The notes under the pieces: generated by a model
Databases searched by the model: none
Told to the model about the DNA's origin: nothing
What the model saw: only the letters and a program-made list of their open reading frames with translations
Shown here: positions 59,837-64,000 of the stretch, piece by piece
Layout of the letters: the number at the start of each line of letters is the position of its first letter
Numbering within the stretch: the stretch's first letter is position 1
NCBI GenBank assembly: GCA_044445605.1
Contig: JBIOEA010000008.1
Coordinates: 1 to 64,000, forward strand
Length of the DNA: 64,000 nt
Direction of reading: 5' to 3'
Source: CAWKDC01 sp044445605
GTDB taxonomy: Bacteria; Pseudomonadota; Gammaproteobacteria; JABCZS01
Position numbers and translations under genes: made by a program

Positions 59837-59926
59837 CCTTCTCTCCCACCAAGCCCGCTACGATAACATATTCCTAAAATAATGGTAAAAATTGAGTATA
59901 CTTCCAAGGTGTGCAAGGAAAAATCG

Positions 59927-61537
59927 ATGAATGAAGAAATACTCAATTTTGATGTGGTGATTGTCGGTGCAGGCCCCGCAGGATTAGCGGCAGCCATCCG
60001 ACTCAAACAGCGTTGCAAAGCCACTGGCAAAGATCTATCCGTCTGTGTCTTAGAAAAAGGCAGCGAAGTCGGTGCGCATATTATTTCCGGCGCTGTCATC
60101 GACCCTCGTGCACTCAACGAACTCATCCCCGATTGGCAAACCCTCTACCCACATCACACGCCCGTCGGCGAGGAGCGGTTCTCCTACTTCACCGCCACCA
60201 AAGCGCATCTTCTTCCCATCCCAACCAGAATGCGTAATCAAGGTAACTTTGTTGTAAGCTTAAGTCGTCTCTGTCGATTTCTCGGCGACTATGCACAATC
60301 GCTCGGTGTCGATATTTTCCCTGGCTTCCCCGCTGCAGGCCTGCTGATGGAAAATAATCGCGTCATTGGCATCAAAACAAAACCACAAGGATTGGATAAA
60401 CAGGGCCAACCCACCGCGCAATACATGCCCGCCACCCATATTCACGGCAAACACATGTTAATTGCCGAAGGCGCTCGCGGCTCACTGTCTCGGCAACTCA
60501 TCGATCATTATGACTTGACGGCGGGCCGCTGCCCACAAACCTACGGATTGGGCATCAAAGAAATTTGGCAAGTCCCCCGCAAAGAGTCCCTCGCAGGACG
60601 CGTGAAACACACGGTAGGATGGCCGCTGAAACCTGACACTTATGGCGGCGGGTTCATGTACCATCTCGACCCCGAACATATCGCAGTCGGTTTTGTCGTA
60701 GGATTAGATTACCAGAACCCCAATCTCAGCCCATTTGAACTGTTTCAACAATTTAAATCACATCCCCATATTCATATGTTTTTAAAAGAAGGCCGCCGCA
60801 TTGGTTATGGCGCACGTGCATTGACAGAAGGCGGATATCAATCCATTCCAAAACTCACCTTCCCAGGCGGTTATTTAATCGGCTGTGCGGCAGGCTTTAT
60901 GAATGTCGCACGCTTAAAGGGCTCACATACTGCGATCAAATCCGGTATGTTGGGTGCAGACTGCGTTTATGAAAAACTCGCTGAACAGCAAACACCGGAT
61001 TTTGACGAGCGCATTGCACAATCTTGGATTGTTGAAGAATTGTACCCCGTGCGCAATATTCGCCCTGGGTTTAAAAAAGGATTGTGGCCTGGGCTGCTCA
61101 ACGCTGCATTCGAAACCTATATTACCCATGGCAAAAGCCCTTGGACACTCAACAACACAGCGGACCACCTATCGCTCAATCCTGCGCTGAAATTCGATAA
61201 ATTTATTTATCCTAAGCCTGATAATATCATCACCTTTGATCGGTTATCATCGCTGGCGCTATCGGGCGTGCATCACCGGGAAAATCAACCGTGCCACCTG
61301 GTTCTCAAAGACCCCGCTGCAGCGATTTTAGAAAACTACACTCTCTTTAATTCTCCCGAACAATTTTATTGCCCTGCCGGCGTGTATGAAATCATCACAA
61401 ATGACGGTATTCCACACTTGCAAATCAATGCCATGAATTGTTTACACTGCAAAGCCTGTGATATCAAAGATCCGACACAAAACATTGTGTGGGAAACCCC
61501 CGAGGGCAGTGGCGGCCCTCACTATACTGACATGTAG
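59927..61537 (+). CDS. Electron transfer flavoprotein-ubiquinone oxidoreductase
   Basis: 536-aa membrane-associated FAD and [4Fe-4S] enzyme passing electrons from ETF, as in fatty-acid and amino-acid oxidation, to ubiquinone. N-terminal FAD motif VVIVGAGPAGLAAAIRL; GYQSIPKLTFPGGYLIGCAA and GFMNVARLKGSHTAIKSG are family blocks; cluster ligands lie in FYCPAG and NCLHCKACDIKDP. The ATG at 59927 has AAGGA seven bases upstream; the frame is open from 59882 but a TATACT box lies there. Confidence 0.96.
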   Translation: MNEEILNFDVVIVGAGPAGLAAAIRLKQRCKATGKDLSVCVLEKGSEVGAHIISGAVIDPRALNELIPDWQTLYPHHTPVGEERFSYFTATKAHLLPIPTRMRNQGNFVVSLSRLCRFLGDYAQSLGVDIFPGFPAAGLLMENNRVIGIKTKPQGLDKQGQPTAQYMPATHIHGKHMLIAEGARGSLSRQLIDHYDLTAGRCPQTYGLGIKEIWQVPRKESLAGRVKHTVGWPLKPDTYGGGFMYHLDPEHIAVGFVVGLDYQNPNLSPFELFQQFKSHPHIHMFLKEGRRIGYGARALTEGGYQSIPKLTFPGGYLIGCAAGFMNVARLKGSHTAIKSGMLGADCVYEKLAEQQTPDFDERIAQSWIVEELYPVRNIRPGFKKGLWPGLLNAAFETYITHGKSPWTLNNTADHLSLNPALKFDKFIYPKPDNIITFDRLSSLALSGVHHRENQPCHLVLKDPAAAILENYTLFNSPEQFYCPAGVYEIITNDGIPHLQINAMNCLHCKACDIKDPTQNIVWETPEGSGGPHYTDM

Positions 61538-61544
61538 GTGTTTT

Positions 61545-62090
61545 ATGATGATTGATCGTGATAAAAGTGGTTTACTGCTCATTGACATGCAAGAAAAATT
61601 GGTGCCGCTGGTGATGGATCATCGCGAATGCATCGGTCACTGCGAATGGATGCTAGGCGTTGCGAATGTCCTCCAAATCCCAGCCATTACCACACAACAA
61701 TACCCCAAAGGATTAGGTGCAACGATTCAATCACTGCAAACGTTGATTGACACACAACGCGTGATCAATAAAATCACGTTTTCAGCCATGCGTGATGAAG
61801 ATGGCGAAGCACAAATCCGCGCCAGCCATAAAACACATTGGGTACTGACCGGGATTGAAACCCATGTCTGCGTGATGCAAACTGCACTTGATTTAAAAGA
61901 GGCAGGCTTTAAAGTATTTGTGGTGGATGAAGCCACCTCCGCACGCAGCGCGCACGATAAAAAACTGGCCATCTCCCGTATGCGCGCCGCCGGAATTCAC
62001 ATCGTCACGCGTGAAATGGTTGTCTTTGAGTGGTTGAAGACCTCGGGCGCAGCAGAATTCAAACAAATCAGCCAAGGGTTCATTAAATGA
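61545..62090 (+). CDS. Isochorismatase-fold cysteine hydrolase
   Basis: 181 aa. The catalytic triad of the superfamily is visible: Asp in LLIDMQEKL, Lys in INKITFSAM and Cys in IETHVCVMQTALDL. It resembles the YcaC/ISOC branch of unknown physiological substrate, not true isochorismatase. It starts eight bases after the ETF oxidoreductase stop and overlaps the SDR gene by four bases, so it is part of the same operon. Confidence 0.9.
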   Translation: MMIDRDKSGLLLIDMQEKLVPLVMDHRECIGHCEWMLGVANVLQIPAITTQQYPKGLGATIQSLQTLIDTQRVINKITFSAMRDEDGEAQIRASHKTHWVLTGIETHVCVMQTALDLKEAGFKVFVVDEATSARSAHDKKLAISRMRAAGIHIVTREMVVFEWLKTSGAAEFKQISQGFIK

Positions 62091-62836
62091 ATAAGCATCA
62101 ATCATCTGCCATCGTCACCGGTGGAGCATCGGGCTTAGGCGAAGCCACCGTTCGTCTGTTACGTGCACAGGGCATGCATGTTGTCTTTTGTGACCGTCAA
62201 ACCAATGATGCATTGGCTAGGGAAACAGGCGCCGTGTTCGTTCAAGGCGATGTGACGAAAGCTGAAGACATCGAAGCTGCTATTGCCAAAGCCAATGGGC
62301 CCGCGCCATTACGCGTCGTCGTTCATTGCGCAGGGATTCTCGGCGGTGCACGCATCAGCGGCAAAGAGGGCCCTCATGATCTGGCTTCCTTCGAAAAAAT
62401 CATTCATGTGAACTTAATAGGGACGTTTAACGTGCTGCGATTGTGCTCACATGCAATGAGTCAAAGTACAATGGATAACCCAGATGGCGCCAGAGGTGTT
62501 ATCATTACCACCGCTTCGATTGCCGCCTTTGAAGGTCAAATTGGGCAGGCGGCTTACAGTGCTTCGAAAGCAGGTGTTGTCGGCATGACATTACCTGCGG
62601 CACGTGAATTAGCTCGGTTTGGAATACGGGTTGTCACGATTGCCCCTGGTCTCTTTGAAACTCCCATGATGGGCGGATTGAGTGAGAAGGCCGCAACACA
62701 GTTGCAGGAAAGCGTGGTATACCCCGCTCGCTTAGGGAAAGCCGCCGAATTTGCGCAAATGGCGTTGAGTATTATTGATAACCCGATGCTGAACGGATGT
62801 ACCATTCGATTAGATGGGGCCGTCAGACTGATATAG
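62087..62836 (+). CDS. SDR-family 3-hydroxyacyl-CoA dehydrogenase-like protein
   Basis: 249-aa short-chain dehydrogenase. NAD-binding TGGASGLGEATVR, HCAGILGGARISG and the catalytic Tyr-Lys in YSASKAGVVGM, followed by APGLFETPMM. The pattern is close to type-2 3-hydroxyacyl-CoA dehydrogenase (HSD17B10-like), which would suit its place beside the ETF oxidoreductase in acyl-CoA oxidation; the substrate is inferred. Confidence 0.9.
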   Translation: MNKHQSSAIVTGGASGLGEATVRLLRAQGMHVVFCDRQTNDALARETGAVFVQGDVTKAEDIEAAIAKANGPAPLRVVVHCAGILGGARISGKEGPHDLASFEKIIHVNLIGTFNVLRLCSHAMSQSTMDNPDGARGVIITTASIAAFEGQIGQAAYSASKAGVVGMTLPAARELARFGIRVVTIAPGLFETPMMGGLSEKAATQLQESVVYPARLGKAAEFAQMALSIIDNPMLNGCTIRLDGAVRLI

Positions 62837-62849
62837 GAATACAGCGTTT

Positions 62850-63941
62850 ATGACAGATAATAATGCGGTAGTGGCTCAGTTTGAGATTCGTTATCACCAA
62901 TTCCTGACTAAAGAAGGCGTGCTCGTTCAGCCGCTGCCTGAACCATTAGATAACAATCCGACGCTGTGGAAAGAGATGTATTACCATTTAGTGCGCAATC
63001 GTATGTTCGATGAAAAAGCGATTAAATTGCAGCGAACCGGGCAGATGAGCACGTATCCTTCGACAGAAGGGCAGGAAGCGATCGCAGTGGGCGTTGGGAT
63101 GGCGATGCATCGAGAAGACGTGCTTGTCCCCTACTACCGTGAATGTGGCGCGCATTTAGTGCGTGGCGTAAAGATGGATGAAATGTTCATGTATTGGGGC
63201 GGCGATGAGCGCGGCAGTTTATACGAACAGATTCCGAATGATTTCCCTTATTGTGTTCCGATTGCGACGCAATGTTTACATGCTGCGGGCGTGGCCGCTG
63301 CGTTCAAATACAAACAAGAAAAACGTGCGGCGGTTTCATTCATTGGGGATGGCGGCACATCGAAAGGTGATTTTTATGAAGCGATGAATGTGGCGGGTGT
63401 TTGGCATTTACCCGTGGTCTTTCTCATCAACAATAATCAATGGGCGATTTCCGTGCCGATTTCCCAACAAACCGCGTGCAAAACATTAGCACAAAAAGGC
63501 ATTGCAGCCGGGTTAAGTGCTGAACAAGTGGATGGCGATGATATTTTTGCCGTGTATCATGCAACGCATCTTGCGCTGGATCGCGCGCGTCAAGGCAAAG
63601 GGGCGCATGTGATTGAAGCCATCACGTATCGTATGGGCGATCACACTACCGCGGATGATGCGAGCCGTTACCGTGATAATGAAGCGGTTCAAAAACACCG
63701 TGATGAATGCCCGATCTTACGTTTACGGAAATTCATGGAATCACAAAACGTCTGGAACGCTGCGGATGAATCTGCCTTGATTGAAAAAATTGCTGCTGAT
63801 ATTGAAGCGGCGGTGACACGTTATCAACAATTGACTCCCTGCCCTGTGACAGACATGTTCGATTATTTATATGAAACATTGCCCGATGCATTGCAAGAAC
63901 AGCGCGATGAAGTCATTGCTTATTTTGGAGACCGCTCATGA
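62850..63941 (+). CDS. pdhA: Pyruvate dehydrogenase E1 component, alpha subunit
   Basis: 363-aa thiamine-diphosphate subunit of the alpha2beta2-type E1 that decarboxylates pyruvate (or possibly a branched-chain keto acid). ThDP motif FIGDGGTSKGDFYEAMN to INNNQWAIS; phosphorylation-loop-like YRMGDHTTADDASRYR. It starts 13 bases after the SDR gene and overlaps the beta-subunit gene by four bases. Confidence 0.94.
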   Translation: MTDNNAVVAQFEIRYHQFLTKEGVLVQPLPEPLDNNPTLWKEMYYHLVRNRMFDEKAIKLQRTGQMSTYPSTEGQEAIAVGVGMAMHREDVLVPYYRECGAHLVRGVKMDEMFMYWGGDERGSLYEQIPNDFPYCVPIATQCLHAAGVAAAFKYKQEKRAAVSFIGDGGTSKGDFYEAMNVAGVWHLPVVFLINNNQWAISVPISQQTACKTLAQKGIAAGLSAEQVDGDDIFAVYHATHLALDRARQGKGAHVIEAITYRMGDHTTADDASRYRDNEAVQKHRDECPILRLRKFMESQNVWNAADESALIEKIAADIEAAVTRYQQLTPCPVTDMFDYLYETLPDALQEQRDEVIAYFGDRS

Positions 63942-64000
63942 GCGCTATCACGTTAGTAGAAGCCGTCAATCAAGCGTTGGCGCACGAATTAGCACGCGAT
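63938..64000 (+). CDS. pdhB: Pyruvate dehydrogenase E1 beta subunit (partial)
   Basis: The first 21 codons only (MSAITLVEAVNQALAHELAR), running off the right edge. GGAG lies eight bases upstream and the ATG overlaps the pdhA stop. The AITLVEAVNQALAHEL start fits E1 beta subunits. Confidence 0.85.
   Translation, partial: MSAITLVEAVNQALAHELARD

Overview
The window looks like the chromosome of a gammaproteobacterium, most probably a host-associated member of the Legionellales/Coxiellaceae neighbourhood. Three things support this: the gammaproteobacterial order tRNA-Tyr/Gly/Thr-tuf-tRNA-Trp-secE-nusG-rplKAJL-rpoBC fused directly to str-S10-spc-alpha; the dacA-dat-lipB-lipA and carAB-greA-rpsO-pnp neighbourhoods; and interspersed ankyrin-repeat and other effector-like genes. 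The lineage is inferred from gene content only.

Layout: 1-457 is gene-free and packed with inverted repeats. 458-10477 (all minus) reads, in transcription order, pabB-pabA, carA-carB-greA, a MazG-like pyrophosphohydrolase, rpsO and pnp. 10.5-18.5 kb is a first accessory block: a protein with a 45-bp tandem repeat, an orphan phage-tail-like protein, tRNA-Leu with a sodium/solute symporter, an ankyrin protein, and a 958-residue membrane protein carrying a degenerate Asp/Glu-racemase-like domain. 18.7-49.0 kb is one uninterrupted minus-strand transcription/translation superoperon, starting at a strong promoter upstream of tRNA-Tyr and ending at a terminator after rplQ. 49.1-54.0 kb is a second accessory block: a tandemly duplicated ankyrin gene and a third gene that shares its N-terminal domain. 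54.1-57.7 kb (plus) encodes D,D-carboxypeptidase, D-amino-acid transaminase and the two lipoate genes. 57.8-64 kb holds a small unknown protein, orn, an alpha/beta hydrolase, and a plus-strand run of ETF-ubiquinone oxidoreductase, an isochorismatase-fold hydrolase, an SDR and the start of the pyruvate dehydrogenase operon.

How it fits together: the central block builds ribosomes, RNA polymerase and the Sec translocon. The flanks supply folate (pabAB), carbamoyl phosphate (carAB), RNA turnover (pnp, orn), cell-wall trimming and lipoate, the last feeding the pyruvate dehydrogenase encoded at the right end. The accessory proteins look like secreted or host-directed factors, but no secretion machinery lies in the window.

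Most notable: the ankyrin-gene duplication whose breakpoint left a nine-codon stub of the downstream gene; an apparently undescribed domain shared by three neighbouring proteins; a racemase-like effector with one catalytic Cys replaced by Ser; atypical S13/S11/S4 ribosomal proteins (S4 with a four-Cys zinc motif), no rpmD, and a Pro at the streptomycin-linked Lys of S12; and a family of small palindromes, several of which sit exactly on stop codons.
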